Counted from the first letter of the stretch, positions 25,737 through 36,171 are shown. The stretch is DNA of 64,000 bases from Nocardioides gilvus (GCF_003194605.1 NZ_QHKY01000001.1:1035856-1099855), one strand, 5' to 3'. The notes: a model not told the origin generated them from the letters alone. Numbers and translations: made by a program.

Positions 25737-27524
25737 CTAGTCCTTCCGCCGGATGCCCCGCTGGCGATCGCGGCGGGAGAAGAGCCGCTCGACCTGCTTG
25801 TTGACCGGGGCCCCGAAGTGTTCGTCGAAGTTGTCGGTCAGGTCGGAGGTGACGTGACGCTGCCACTCCTCACGGCGTTGACGTCGCTCGGCCCGCAGCA
25901 GCATCAGGTGCTCGGCACGGAAGGTCCGGTGGGTAGCGAAACAGATCGCGATCATGATGAGGCTGAACGGCAGCGCCGTGATGATGGCGCCGGTCTGCAG
26001 TGCCACCAGGCCTCCGGCGAGCAGGAGGCCGATGGCGACCAGGCCCTCGACGACCGCCCAGAGCACCCGACTCCACGTCGGCGGCTCCGCCTCTCCGCCG
26101 GAGGCGAGCATGGTCACCACGAGGGACCCCGAGTCGGCCGAGGTGATGAAGAAGATCACCACCAGCACGATCGCCATCCCGGAGAGGAACGTCCCGGCAG
26201 GCAGGCCGCCCAGCAGGTCGAAGAGAACGTTCTCCGCGACCACGACCGGGTTGCCGTCGGCATCCTCACCGACCAGTCCTCCCTCGCCGAACATCTCCCG
26301 GTGGATCGCTGCGCCACCCAGGACCGAGAACCACAAGAAGGTGACCATCGTGGGGACCAGGAGCACCCCGGCGACGAACTCCCGCACCGTACGACCACGG
26401 GAGATGCGGGCGATGAAGACACCGACGAACGGCGCCCAGGAGATCCACCAACCCCAGTAGAAGGTGGTCCACGACGCTTGCCACCGCTGCCCCTCCTCAC
26501 CGGTGAAAGCGCTCGTGCTGAATGACAGGGGAAGCACGTCGCGGGCGTAGACACCGATGTTCTGGACCCACTCACGGAGCAGGAAGAGGCTGGGGCCGAG
26601 CACCAGCACCGCCAGCAGGAAGATCGCCGCCAGCCCGAGATTCAGGTTGGAGAGCCACTTGATCCCACGGCCCACCCCGCTGACCACCGAGGCGGTGGCA
26701 AGCAGCGTGATCACCACGATCAACCCCACCAGCAGCTCGTCACTGGTCTCGTCGAACAGGCCCATGTGGACGAGGCCGGACGAGATCTGGGTGACGCCGA
26801 GCCCGAGCGAGGTCGCAACACCAGCGACGGTGCCGACCACCGCGACGGTGTCGACCACGTCTCCCATCCAGCCGCGCACCCGGTCGCCGAGGAGGGGCTC
26901 GAGCGCCCACCGGATGGAGACCGGGTTGCCCCTGCTGTGGATCGAGTGGGCGAGCGCGAGCCCGACGACCACGTAGATCGCCCAGGCGTGGAAGCCCCAG
27001 TGCAGGAAGACCTGGGCCATCGCCTTCTGCGCCAGCTCCGGGCCTTCGCCGGTCATCCCGGGCTTGACGTCGGAATAGGTGAAGGTCAGCGGCTCCGCGG
27101 CTCCCCAGAAGACCAACCCGATCCCCATACCGGCCGCGAACAGCATGCCGAACCAGGCCAGCACGCTGAACTCCGGCTCCTCCTCGTCAGGACCGAGCTT
27201 GATGTCGCCGAAACGACTCAGCCCCATCCACAGGGAGAAGACGACGAATCCGGCGACCGCGAGGACGTAGTACCAGCCGAAGCCCTCCACGATCGTGCTC
27301 TGCACGTCACCCAGCAACGCCTGGGTCTGGTCCGGCAAGGCAATGGCCACTCCGGAGACGACGACGAGCGTCACCATGGCCGGGACGAACACCGCCAGAT
27401 GGACGCCGCCCGGGCCGGTGCTGAGAACTTTGCCACCTTCGCCGCGGCTCACCAGGGCGTCGTCGGTGCTCGGATCAGGCACTGGTGCCCCTCTCGTCGT
27501 GGACCACGACGTCGCGGTCACCAT
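25737..27524 (-). CDS. BCCT family betaine/choline/carnitine transporter
   Basis: 595 residues with twelve membrane helices. The BCCT signature is complete: 'FYWGWWISWAPFVGVFIARISRGRTVREF'. The unwound helix 'AAGMGIGLVFWGAAEPL' with the Gly-Met-Gly-Ile-Gly pattern is of the sodium-coupled betaine type (BetP-like). The C-terminus ends in a basic, charged cytoplasmic tail, which in BetP senses osmotic stress. It should import glycine betaine or a similar compatible solute. Start ATG 27524 is used; GTG 27482 with a GAGAGGGG site is an alternative that removes 14 residues. Confidence 0.92.
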   Translation of the reverse strand: MVTATSWSTTRGAPVPDPSTDDALVSRGEGGKVLSTGPGGVHLAVFVPAMVTLVVVSGVAIALPDQTQALLGDVQSTIVEGFGWYYVLAVAGFVVFSLWMGLSRFGDIKLGPDEEEPEFSVLAWFGMLFAAGMGIGLVFWGAAEPLTFTYSDVKPGMTGEGPELAQKAMAQVFLHWGFHAWAIYVVVGLALAHSIHSRGNPVSIRWALEPLLGDRVRGWMGDVVDTVAVVGTVAGVATSLGLGVTQISSGLVHMGLFDETSDELLVGLIVVITLLATASVVSGVGRGIKWLSNLNLGLAAIFLLAVLVLGPSLFLLREWVQNIGVYARDVLPLSFSTSAFTGEEGQRWQASWTTFYWGWWISWAPFVGVFIARISRGRTVREFVAGVLLVPTMVTFLWFSVLGGAAIHREMFGEGGLVGEDADGNPVVVAENVLFDLLGGLPAGTFLSGMAIVLVVIFFITSADSGSLVVTMLASGGEAEPPTWSRVLWAVVEGLVAIGLLLAGGLVALQTGAIITALPFSLIMIAICFATHRTFRAEHLMLLRAERRQRREEWQRHVTSDLTDNFDEHFGAPVNKQVERLFSRRDRQRGIRRKD

Positions 27525-27621
27525 TGCCCCCGCGTGCCTTTACCCGCCCGACGCCGGCTCGAAACGGTGTCCCTCACCTGGGCATGTGGTGAAGCCCCAC
27601 GACCGTGGCTAGCGTGGAGTC

Positions 27622-27924
27622 ATGTCAGTCGTGAAGATCAACGCCATCTCCGTCCCCGCCCAGGCCGGCGCCGAGCTCGAGCGCCGCTTCAGCGAACGCG
27701 CCGACTACATCTCCGGCAGCCCGGGCTTCCTCGGGTTCCAGCTGCTGCGTCCAACCGCAGGCGAGGAGCGCTACTTCGTCGTCACCCACTGGGCCGACGA
27801 GGATTCGTTCGTCGCCTGGCGGGACGGGGACGCCCGCGCGGCCCACGCCGGGCAGCACGGCAAGCCGGTCGCCACCGGCACCAACTTGATGGAGTTCGAG
27901 GTCGCGCTCGACATCAAGCCCTGA
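27622..27924 (+). CDS. mhuD: Heme-degrading monooxygenase, MhuD type
   Basis: 100 residues, an antibiotic-biosynthesis-monooxygenase-fold heme oxygenase. It matches mycobacterial MhuD closely over its length ('VVKINAI', 'SPGFLGFQLLRP', 'ERYFVVTHW', 'PVATG', 'EFEVALD'). The MhuD active-site residues are at the same positions: Asn7, Trp66 and heme-ligand His75. MhuD breaks heme open to mycobilin and releases iron without forming CO; that product is inferred for this copy. TAGCGT lies 6 nt before ATG, suggesting a leaderless mRNA, though GGAG also overlaps that spacer. No other heme or iron gene is adjacent. Confidence 0.9.
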   Translation: MSVVKINAISVPAQAGAELERRFSERADYISGSPGFLGFQLLRPTAGEERYFVVTHWADEDSFVAWRDGDARAAHAGQHGKPVATGTNLMEFEVALDIKP

Positions 27925-27943
27925 CGCGCCGGAGCAGACGCAT

Positions 27944-27988
27944 TGTGCGGTGTCTGGGTGTCACCGGGTGACACTCAGACACCGCACA
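27944..27988. terminator. 45-nt near-perfect palindrome, bidirectional terminator
   Basis: 22-bp arms (27944-27965, 27967-27988) with one G-U-type mismatch and a 1-nt centre, between convergent mhuD and purB. The centre GTCACC-G-GGTGAC is shared with the palindrome at 44986. Confidence 0.85.
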
Positions 27989-28012
27989 GAGCGAGGCGGT
28001 CCGTGAGGAACC

Positions 28013-29449
28013 TCAGAGAATCGCGCCGGGCACGTACGCCGCTGCGGCCGGGTGCCGGGCCGCGAGCGCGTCGACCTTGCGTACGACGGCCTGGGTCTGG
28101 GCCACCGCCGCGCCGGTGAAGGTGATCGGCTCGGCGACCAGGGCCTCGATCTGCTCCCGGGTCAGGCCCAGGCGTTCGTCGGCGGCCAACTTGGCAAAGA
28201 CGTCGTTCTCGACCTGACCGGCGCGCATCGACAGGGCGGTCCCGACGGCGGCCTCCTTGATCACCTCGTGGGCGACCTCGCGGCCGACCCCGTTGCGTAC
28301 GGCGCTCATCAGGACCTTGGTGGTCGCCAGGAAGGGCAGGTAGCGGTCGAGCTCGCGCTGGATCACGGCCGGGAAGGCGCCGAACTCGTCGAGCACCGTC
28401 AGGAAGGTCTGGAAGAGGCCGTCGGCGGCGAAGAAGGCGTCGGGCAGCGCGACGCGGCGTACGACGGAGCAGGAGACGTCGCCCTCGTTCCACTGGTCAC
28501 CGGCGAGCTCGCCGACCATCGAGAGGTAGCCGCGAGTGATCACGGCCAGGCCGTTGACCCGCTCGCAGGAACGGGTGTTCATCTTGTGGGGCATCGCCGA
28601 GGAGCCGACCTGGCCCTCCTTGAAGCCCTCGGTGACCAGCTCGATGCCGGCCATCAGCCGGATCGTGGTCGCCAGGTTGGAAGGCGCGGCGACGAGCTGC
28701 ACGACAGCGGAGAGGGCGTCGAAGTCGAGGGAGCGCGGGTAGACCTGGCCGACCGAGGTCAGCACCTGGTCAAAGCCGAGGTGGGCGGCGACCCGGGTCT
28801 CGAGCTCGGCCAACTTGTCGGCGTCACCGTCGAGGAGGTCGAGCATGTCCTGGGCGGTGCCCATCGGGCCCTTGATGCCCCGCAACGGGAAACGGGCGAG
28901 CAGCTCCTCGACGCGCTGGACGCCGATCAGCAACTCGTCGGCCACCGTCGCGAAACGCTTGCCGAGCGTCGTGGCCTGGGCCGCGACATTGTGCGAACGC
29001 CCGGCCATCACGGTCGTCTCGTGCTCGGCGGCCAGGCGCGCGAGGCGCGTCAGGGTGGCGACGGCGCGGTCACGCAGCAGCTCGAGGCTCTGCTTGAGCT
29101 GGAGCTGCTCGACGTTCTCGGTGAGGTCGCGCGACGTCATGCCCTTATGGATGTGCTCGTGGCCGGCGAGCGCCGAGAACTCCTCGATCCGCGCCTTCAC
29201 GTCGTGGCGGGTGACCCGCTCCCGCGCGGCGATGGAGTCGAGGTCGACGCCCTGCTCGCCCTGCGCGACGACGGCCTCGTACGCCTCGACGACCCCGTCG
29301 GGCACGTCGATGCCCAGGTCACGCTGGGCCTTGAGCACCGCGACCCAGAGCTGGCGCTCGAGGACGATCTTGTGCTCCGGCGACCAGATGGCGGCCAGGT
29401 CGGCGCCGGCGTAGCGGGTGGCGAGGACGTTGGGGACGGTGGCAGACAT
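28013..29449 (-). CDS. purB: Adenylosuccinate lyase
   Basis: 478 residues, fumarase/aspartase superfamily. It cleaves SAICAR to AICAR and adenylosuccinate to AMP. The superfamily signature is 'GSSAMPHKMNTRSCERVNGL'; 'HEHIHKGMTSRDLTENV' (catalytic His, Thr-Ser) and 'AGRSHNVAAQATTLGKRFA' are also present. The start overlaps the purD stop by one base, so purD-purB is an operon. Confidence 0.97.
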   Translation of the reverse strand: MSATVPNVLATRYAGADLAAIWSPEHKIVLERQLWVAVLKAQRDLGIDVPDGVVEAYEAVVAQGEQGVDLDSIAARERVTRHDVKARIEEFSALAGHEHIHKGMTSRDLTENVEQLQLKQSLELLRDRAVATLTRLARLAAEHETTVMAGRSHNVAAQATTLGKRFATVADELLIGVQRVEELLARFPLRGIKGPMGTAQDMLDLLDGDADKLAELETRVAAHLGFDQVLTSVGQVYPRSLDFDALSAVVQLVAAPSNLATTIRLMAGIELVTEGFKEGQVGSSAMPHKMNTRSCERVNGLAVITRGYLSMVGELAGDQWNEGDVSCSVVRRVALPDAFFAADGLFQTFLTVLDEFGAFPAVIQRELDRYLPFLATTKVLMSAVRNGVGREVAHEVIKEAAVGTALSMRAGQVENDVFAKLAADERLGLTREQIEALVAEPITFTGAAVAQTQAVVRKVDALAARHPAAAAYVPGAIL

Positions 29450-30729
29450 CAGTGATCGGACTCCTTGAGTGAAGCGCCCTCGATGACGCCCAGTGGTTCG
29501 GATGCGATGTCCGCACGGCGCTGGAGGCCGTCGAACGAGATCAGGTCGGCGGCGGCGTACGCCTTCGCGCGGGCGTCGGCGACATCGGCACCCGAGGCGC
29601 GGACCGCGAGCACCCGCCCACCTGCGGTGACCAGACGTCCGTCGGCGTCGACGGCGGTGCCGGCATGGATGACGTCGACGTCGTCGAGCGCGTCGGCCGC
29701 CTCGACACCGGTGATCACGTCGCCCTTCGACGACGACTCCGGATAGCCGGCCGAGGCCAGGACGACGGTGACCGAAGCCCCTTCGGAGAAGGTCGGCCGC
29801 TCGACCCGGGTGATCTCACCCTCGGCGGCGGCGGCGAGCAGCTCGCCCACCGGGGAGGTGAGGACCGCCAGGACCGGCTGGATGTCGGGGTCCCCGAAAC
29901 GGGCATTGAACTCGATGACGCGTGGGCCGGTCTCGGTGAGGGCGAGGCCGACGTAGAGACACCCGACGAACGGCGCACCGCGGCGCACCATCTCGTCCAG
30001 GGTCGGCTGCACGACGGAGGCGATCACGATCTCCGCCAGGTCCGCCGACGCCCACGGCAGCGGCGAGTACGAGCCCATCCCGCCGGTGTTGGGGCCTCGA
30101 CCGCCGTCGAAGATGCGCTTGAAGTCCTGGGCGGGCTGCAGGGCGTACGCGCCTGTGCCGTCGCAGACCGCGAAGAGCGAGACCTCCGGTCCGTCGAGGA
30201 ACTCCTCGATGACCACCCGGTCGCAGGTCGCGGCGTGGGCCAGGGCCTCGGCGCGGTCGGTGGTGACCACGACGCCCTTGCCGGCCGCGAGCGCGTCGTC
30301 CTTGACGACGTACGGCGCCCCGAACTCGTCGAGCGCGGCCGCGGCTTCGGCTGCGGTGGTGCAGGTGCGGGAGCCGGCGGTCGGGACGCCGGCGGCTGCC
30401 ATGACCTCCTTGGAGAAGGCCTTGGACCCCTCGAGCTGGGCCGCAGCGGCGGACGGGCCGAAGACCGCGACGCCAGCGGCGCGTACGGCGTCGGCGACCC
30501 CGGCCACCAGCGGCGCCTCGGGGCCGATCACGACCAGGTCGGCGGCGACGGAGGTGGCGAGCGCGGCCACCGCGGCGGGATCCATCACATCGACGGTGTG
30601 CAGGGTGGCGAAGGCCCCGATGCCAGGGTTGCCCGGTGCGGCGTGCACCTCGGTGACCGACGGGTCGCGGGAGAGGGCCAGGGCGAGCGCGTGCTCGCGC
30701 CCGCCGGTACCGATCACGAGGGTCTTCAC
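29449..30729 (-). CDS. purD: Phosphoribosylamine-glycine ligase (GAR synthetase)
   Basis: 426 residues, ATP-grasp enzyme that adds glycine to phosphoribosylamine. 'VIGTGGREHALALAL' opens the N domain; 'VVKDDALAAGKGVVV' is the ATP-grasp loop; 'NTGGMGSYSPLP' and 'VIEFNARFGDPD' carry metal and nucleotide residues. The start is GTG, with TAGAAT 8 nt upstream, giving a leader of no more than a base or two. Confidence 0.97.
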   Translation of the reverse strand: MKTLVIGTGGREHALALALSRDPSVTEVHAAPGNPGIGAFATLHTVDVMDPAAVAALATSVAADLVVIGPEAPLVAGVADAVRAAGVAVFGPSAAAAQLEGSKAFSKEVMAAAGVPTAGSRTCTTAAEAAAALDEFGAPYVVKDDALAAGKGVVVTTDRAEALAHAATCDRVVIEEFLDGPEVSLFAVCDGTGAYALQPAQDFKRIFDGGRGPNTGGMGSYSPLPWASADLAEIVIASVVQPTLDEMVRRGAPFVGCLYVGLALTETGPRVIEFNARFGDPDIQPVLAVLTSPVGELLAAAAEGEITRVERPTFSEGASVTVVLASAGYPESSSKGDVITGVEAADALDDVDVIHAGTAVDADGRLVTAGGRVLAVRASGADVADARAKAYAAADLISFDGLQRRADIASEPLGVIEGASLKESDH

Positions 30730-30792
30730 AGGGGGTGATTCTAGGTGCCGTGCCGCCCCACCCTCACCCGGCGGTCGCCCCCGCGGGACGGG

Positions 30793-30824
30793 GACGCCCC
30801 GCCGGACATGGCCGACGGGGCGTC
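30793..30824 (-). terminator. Hairpin terminator after the secreted basic protein gene
   Basis: GACGCCCCG (30793-30801) pairs with CGGGGCGTC (30816-30824), 38 nt beyond the stop of the gene at 30862. Confidence 0.65.
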
Positions 30825-30861
30825 ACGCGTCACGACATGGGGCGTGGAGCGGCAGACGTGC

Positions 30862-31584
30862 TCAGCGCTTGAACGACTTGGTCGCTGACCAGGTGCGCTT
30901 GGAGGCGGAGCTGACCACGCGGTAGGTGGCCTTCTTCCTGGCTGCCTTGCCGTTGAGCTTCACGGTGCCCTTCTTGCCCACGCGACCGGTGTCGATGGTC
31001 TTCCACTTCTTGCCCTTCTTGAGCTGCAGCTTGACCTTCGTGCCCTTGGGGACACGAGTCCACGCGTTGGTGTAGTCGAGGAGGTTGAAGTGGGTGACCT
31101 TGGCCGTCAGGCTGACCCGGCCCCTGCGCTTGGCGACCTTGCTGACCTTCGCCTTGCTGTCCTGCTTGAGGGTCTGCTTCAACTCCTGCTTGAGCATGAA
31201 CTGGCCAGTGGTGGGCAGGTCCGGGTGGAGCATCCAGCGGACCTGGTTCTGCTTGAGCGTGAAGGTGCCGGGGCCGTAGTTGGAGGGGCACCAGAACCAC
31301 GTGGCCTTCAGCGGTCCGGCGGAGTTCTCCACCTTGGAGAAGGTGAAGGAGAGCTCACGGTCCTTGGCGTAGACGTAGGACCCGAGGCTGAACGACTCCA
31401 GGACGCCCTGGGTGTGGGTCGCCGTGTATGGGATGTCCTGGCACCCGCCCTTGTTGATCCGGATGTCCTTGGCGCTGAGCTTGACGTCGAAGACCTCGTC
31501 CTGCTCCAGGGCCTGGGCCGGCGCAGGGACGAGCAGGGCACCGGCGACGAGAGCCGCGACGGAGACGAGTGCACGAAGGCGCAT
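30862..31584 (-). CDS. Secreted, very basic protein of unknown function
   Basis: 240 residues. A Sec signal ('LVSVAALVAGALLVPAPAQA') precedes a domain of about 110 residues with two Cys ('GGCQDIPY' and 'TWFWCPSN') that may pair. A Lys-rich C-terminal ~90 residues follows ('KLQLKKGKKWKTIDTGRVGKKGTVKL', 'TYRVVSSASKRTWSATKSFKR'), which looks like one of the Ig-like beta domains common in actinobacterial exoproteins. ATG 31584 begins the signal; the frame upstream is not conserved-looking. A cell-wall or polyanion binding role is a guess from charge. Confidence 0.7.
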   Translation of the reverse strand: MRLRALVSVAALVAGALLVPAPAQALEQDEVFDVKLSAKDIRINKGGCQDIPYTATHTQGVLESFSLGSYVYAKDRELSFTFSKVENSAGPLKATWFWCPSNYGPGTFTLKQNQVRWMLHPDLPTTGQFMLKQELKQTLKQDSKAKVSKVAKRRGRVSLTAKVTHFNLLDYTNAWTRVPKGTKVKLQLKKGKKWKTIDTGRVGKKGTVKLNGKAARKKATYRVVSSASKRTWSATKSFKR

Positions 31585-31713
31585 GGTGAGTGGTTCCTTC
31601 CGTTGTCGACCTCCCGACGTGGAAGGCGCGAGCATCCTAGGGACGCCGGAAGGCGCTGGCGGCGGCGTCTCAGCGCGCGCGAACAGCGTCGGCGGGTGGG
31701 CCGGATCTGCGCG

Positions 31714-32529
31714 TCAGCGACCGCGTACGTCGGCCTCGTACGCCGCCCGCACCGAAGCGTCGGCGCCGGTGAGCACGGTGTCGGCCTTGAGCGCCCGGCT
31801 GGCCATCGCCTGCACACCGCGCGGAAGGACGGAGGCGAACTTGGCGATCGGTTGCCCCCATCGGGGAGCCCACGTCTCGGCGGCGGGCTTGCGGATCACG
31901 TCGACGATCACGGCAGCCACCTCCTCAGGAGTTTGCGGCGGGACGCCGCGGGTGCTCGACACCCCGCGGGCCAGCTCGGTCTGCACGATCACCGGAAGCA
32001 CCATCGAGACGTCGATGCCGAGCGGAGCGACCTCCTCACGCAGGGCCTCGGAGAAGCCGACGACCGCGTGCTTGGAGGCGGAGTAGGTCGCTCCCCCGGG
32101 CAGCGCGACCCGGCCGACGGCGGAGGCGACGTTGACCACGTGGCCGCGGCCGCGGCCGACCATGCCGGGCAAAAAGGCACGGGCGCCGTGGACCGGGCCC
32201 AGGGTGTTGATCTCGAAGACGGCCCGCGTGGTGCCGGGCGACTCCTCCAGGAAGCGGCCAACCGGCATGATCCCGGCGTTGTTGACGAGCACGTCGACCT
32301 CCCCGGCGTACGCCGCCAGGCCTGCCCACTGCTCTGGGTCCGTGACGTCGAGGGGGTATGAGTCGACCCCCAGGGCGCCCGCCGTGGTGGCGAGCAGTTC
32401 CTCATCCCGGTCGCTGATGATCACCCGCGCCCCGGCATCGCGGAGTTGGCGGGCAGTGGCGGCCCCGATGCCGCGGGCGGCGCCGGTGATCACGACGGTG
32501 AGGGCGCTGAGATCTGTGTGGTGTGACAT
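31714..32529 (-). CDS. Short-chain dehydrogenase/reductase
   Basis: 271 residues, classical SDR. The cofactor motif is 'VITGAARGIGAATARQL' (TGxxxGIG), then 'VNNAGIMPVG' (NNAG), catalytic Ser in 'VVNVASAVGRV' and the Tyr-x3-Lys in 'ATYSASKHAVVG'. Asp in 'IISDRDEE' at the end of strand 2 suggests NAD(H) preference. The C-terminal extension (about 200-271) resembles SDRs annotated in lipid metabolism. The substrate is unknown. A 15-bp palindrome sits directly before ATG. Confidence 0.9.
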   Translation of the reverse strand: MSHHTDLSALTVVITGAARGIGAATARQLRDAGARVIISDRDEELLATTAGALGVDSYPLDVTDPEQWAGLAAYAGEVDVLVNNAGIMPVGRFLEESPGTTRAVFEINTLGPVHGARAFLPGMVGRGRGHVVNVASAVGRVALPGGATYSASKHAVVGFSEALREEVAPLGIDVSMVLPVIVQTELARGVSSTRGVPPQTPEEVAAVIVDVIRKPAAETWAPRWGQPIAKFASVLPRGVQAMASRALKADTVLTGADASVRAAYEADVRGR

Positions 32530-32530
32530 G

Positions 32531-32545
32531 GGGCACAGTGTGCCC
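32531..32545. promoter_or_regulatory. 15-bp palindrome at the SDR start, candidate operator
   Basis: GGGCACAGTGTGCCC is a perfect inverted repeat beginning 1 nt upstream of the SDR ATG. At this position a bound repressor would block initiation. No regulator gene is adjacent. Confidence 0.4.
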
Positions 32546-32578
32546 ACGGGGCGCCCTCCCGGCAAGGAGGTGAGCGTT

Positions 32579-33934
<1,356 letters not shown>

Positions 33935-34030
33935 CTACCAAACATGCCGGCCTTCCCCGTGGTCCTGAGGCGCGGACAGGTGCTCGCACCGACTACCCCG
34001 GCGCAGGCAGCGGGGGCTACCGTCACGGGC

Positions 34031-34951
34031 ATGCGTTCACTCCTGGTGATCAAGAACTCCGGCGCCGGCACCTCCGACGACGAGTCGCTCGAGGCCGCGC
34101 TGGAGGTCTGGCGGGGCAGTACCGAGGTGGCCGAGGTGGAGGTCTGTGCGACCTCCAGCCCCGAGGAGCTCGACGACGTCCTGGCGGGCGCCGACGGACG
34201 TACGATCGTGGTCGCCGGCGGCGACGGCAGCCTGCACGCCGTGGTCGCGGCCCTGCATCGCAGCGGCGCGCTGGCCGAGTCCACCCTGGCCCTGCTCCCC
34301 CTGGGCACCGGCAACGACTTCGCCCGCACCCTGGAGATCCCGCTCGAGCCCGTCGAGGCGGCCCGGGTCGTGCTCGAGGGTGCGCCGCGCAAGGTCGACC
34401 TGCTGGTCGACGAGACCGGCGGGATCGTGGTCAACAACGTGCACGTCGGAGCAGGCGCGGAGGCCAGCAAGCTGGGCGCCGTCTGGAAGGAGCGTCTGGG
34501 GGCGCTCGGCGCCGGCAAGGTCAACCTCGGCAAGCTCGGCTATCCGATCGGCGCTGTCCAGGCGGCTGTGTCCAGCGTCCCCTTCGAGCTTCGCGTGGAG
34601 ATCGACGGCAAGGTCGTCACGACCACCGAGGACCCGGTCCTCATGGTCTCCCTGGGCAACGGCACCTCCGTGGGCGGCGGTGCGGAGCTGACGCCGGACG
34701 CGGACGCCTCCGACGGCGCCATCGACGTGATGGTGGCGCTGCCGGAAGGTGCGCTGGCCACGATGGCGTACGCCGCTGACGTGGCCCGCGGCGAACACGC
34801 AGAGCGTGACGACGTGCTCTACCTCCAGGGGCGTGAGGTCACGATCAGTGGTGAGGAGTTCTGGGCATCTGCTGACGGTGAGATCTACGGCCCGGAGACG
34901 AGCCGCACGTGGCACCTGCAGCGCGACGCGTACGCGATACTCCTGCCCTGA
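34031..34951 (+). CDS. Diacylglycerol/lipid kinase catalytic domain protein
   Basis: 306 residues. The DAGK signature motifs are 'IVVAGGDGSLHAVVAAL' (GGDG nucleotide loop) and 'LALLPLGTGNDFARTL'. A beta-sandwich C-terminal domain follows ('NGTSVGGGAELTPDADASDGAIDVMVA', 'WASADGEIYG'), as in DgkB/YegS lipid kinases. It probably phosphorylates diacylglycerol or a related lipid at the membrane, without membrane helices of its own. TACCGT lies 7 nt before ATG 34031 (leaderless). The frame continues upstream but without recognisable sequence. Divergent from purA. Confidence 0.9.
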   Translation: MRSLLVIKNSGAGTSDDESLEAALEVWRGSTEVAEVEVCATSSPEELDDVLAGADGRTIVVAGGDGSLHAVVAALHRSGALAESTLALLPLGTGNDFARTLEIPLEPVEAARVVLEGAPRKVDLLVDETGGIVVNNVHVGAGAEASKLGAVWKERLGALGAGKVNLGKLGYPIGAVQAAVSSVPFELRVEIDGKVVTTTEDPVLMVSLGNGTSVGGGAELTPDADASDGAIDVMVALPEGALATMAYAADVARGEHAERDDVLYLQGREVTISGEEFWASADGEIYGPETSRTWHLQRDAYAILLP

Positions 34952-34972
34952 CCCTCGAGCAGTGGCCCCGGA

Positions 34973-35956
34973 TCAGATCAGTCCGCGACGGACCGCCTCC
35001 ACCCCCGCCTCGAAGCGGGTCTCCGCGCCCAACTCCAGCATCAGGTTGGCGACCCGGCGCCGCACCGTGCGCAACCCGATCCCCAGTCTCCGGGCGATCT
35101 GTTCGTCACGCGCCCCCGAGGCCAGCTCGGTGAGCAGCAGATCCTGCAACTCCTCGCGGCTGTCACCCTCCATGAGGCTGTGCAGGGCGACGCTCTGGTC
35201 CCACAGCACCTCGAAGTAGAAGGACAGGATGGCCACCAGGCCGGGGTCGCGCAGCACTGTCGTGCGCATGCCGGTGGCGCCCGGGTACTCCGGCATCAGG
35301 GCACGGTTCTGCCCGACGATCCCGAGCCTGGTCGGCACCTCGGGGAGCAGTCGGATCTCTTCGCCCGCCTCGCTGCGGGCGATCAGCATCGAGCGGGCCT
35401 CGTGCAGAGCGCGTACGGGATAGATGGCGCGGGCGCGCCGCCCTTGCTGCAAAACCTGGTCGAACAAGGCGGCGGACCTCGGCTCGGAGGGGAGCCGCCA
35501 CTGGTCGGGGCGCAGGAACATGATGTCGCCGGAGCTCTCCGCGACCCACGCCTCGATCATCTCCATCGGCGCCGCGCTGTCCACCACCTCACCGTCGAGC
35601 TGGTTGGGCAGGCCGGGATCCAGCCCGTCGGTCGCAGCGGATCCGGAGCCGAGCAACCGTACGCTCGCGACGAGGCTCGCGACCCGCTCGACGCCGAGGG
35701 CCAGCGCGGATGCCTCGCGCTCCAGCAGGATCCCGACCGCGTGTTGGGGCGGCACCACCCGCAGTGTTCCGTCTGTGAGACTGGCCACACCGACGGCGAC
35801 GAGCGGGGCCATCTGGTCGACGAGTTCCTCCGGACTCATCTCCAGCCGCTCAGCCACCTCTTCCACGCTCAAACCGTCGGCCACGCGCAGTTGTCGGTAG
35901 AAGCGTTGGCTACTGGACGGAAGGCCAAGGGACTCAAGGACACGCGGGGTCTTCAT
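34973..35956 (-). CDS. Two-HTH transcriptional regulator (LuxR-type C-terminus)
   Basis: 327 residues. The N-terminus has a winged-helix-like segment ('SVEEVAERLEMSPEELVDQMAPLVAVGVASL'), the middle a TrmB-like phospholipase-D-type fold ('RAIYPVRALHE..RSMLIARSEAGEEIRLLPEVPTRLGI'), and the C-terminus a LuxR-type HTH ('LASGARDEQIARRLGIGLRTVRRRVANLMLELGA'). This layout is common in actinobacterial regulators of secondary metabolism and stress. TAAGAT lies 6 nt before ATG, inside an inverted repeat, which suggests self-regulation. Target genes are unknown. Confidence 0.82.
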   Translation of the reverse strand: MKTPRVLESLGLPSSSQRFYRQLRVADGLSVEEVAERLEMSPEELVDQMAPLVAVGVASLTDGTLRVVPPQHAVGILLEREASALALGVERVASLVASVRLLGSGSAATDGLDPGLPNQLDGEVVDSAAPMEMIEAWVAESSGDIMFLRPDQWRLPSEPRSAALFDQVLQQGRRARAIYPVRALHEARSMLIARSEAGEEIRLLPEVPTRLGIVGQNRALMPEYPGATGMRTTVLRDPGLVAILSFYFEVLWDQSVALHSLMEGDSREELQDLLLTELASGARDEQIARRLGIGLRTVRRRVANLMLELGAETRFEAGVEAVRRGLI

Positions 35957-35957
35957 G

Positions 35958-35975
35958 GTGGCATCTTAGTGCCAC
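35958..35975. promoter_or_regulatory. Inverted repeat over the regulator's -10 box, candidate autoregulatory operator
   Basis: GTGGCA-N6-TGCCAC, covering the TAAGAT -10 element of the regulator gene. A further GTGGCAC lies at 36008-36014, toward lysS, as a possible second half-site. Confidence 0.5.
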
Positions 35976-36058
35976 TGGCAGGAAAACTCGGATCCCGTAC
36001 GGAATTAGTGGCACAATCCCTTCAGCGGCACGGAACCTGGGGGTCCCCGCCGCCTTTG

Positions 36059-36105
36059 GATGTTGGCCGCAGGACACCGTGGGGGGATGTTCCTGCGGCC
36101 ACATC
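36059..36105 (+). promoter_or_regulatory. Stable hairpin upstream of lysS
   Basis: GATGT-t-GGCCGCAGGA pairs with TCCTGCGGCC-ACATC across a 16-nt loop (15 bp with one bulge), followed by TGTATTT. It lies in the 215-bp gap between the regulator and lysS. It may end upstream transcription or act in a lysS leader; I recognise no riboswitch class. Confidence 0.45.
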
Positions 36106-36171
36106 TGTATTTCGAGCCGGGACCGGTAGCGTTCGACCTCGCATCCCTTCCTCTCGCACCAGGAGTCGTCC

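Noticed and set aside
36059..36105. c-di-AMP (ydaO-type) or other riboswitch before lysS
   Set aside because: I could not find the conserved aptamer elements; only a plain hairpin is supportable.
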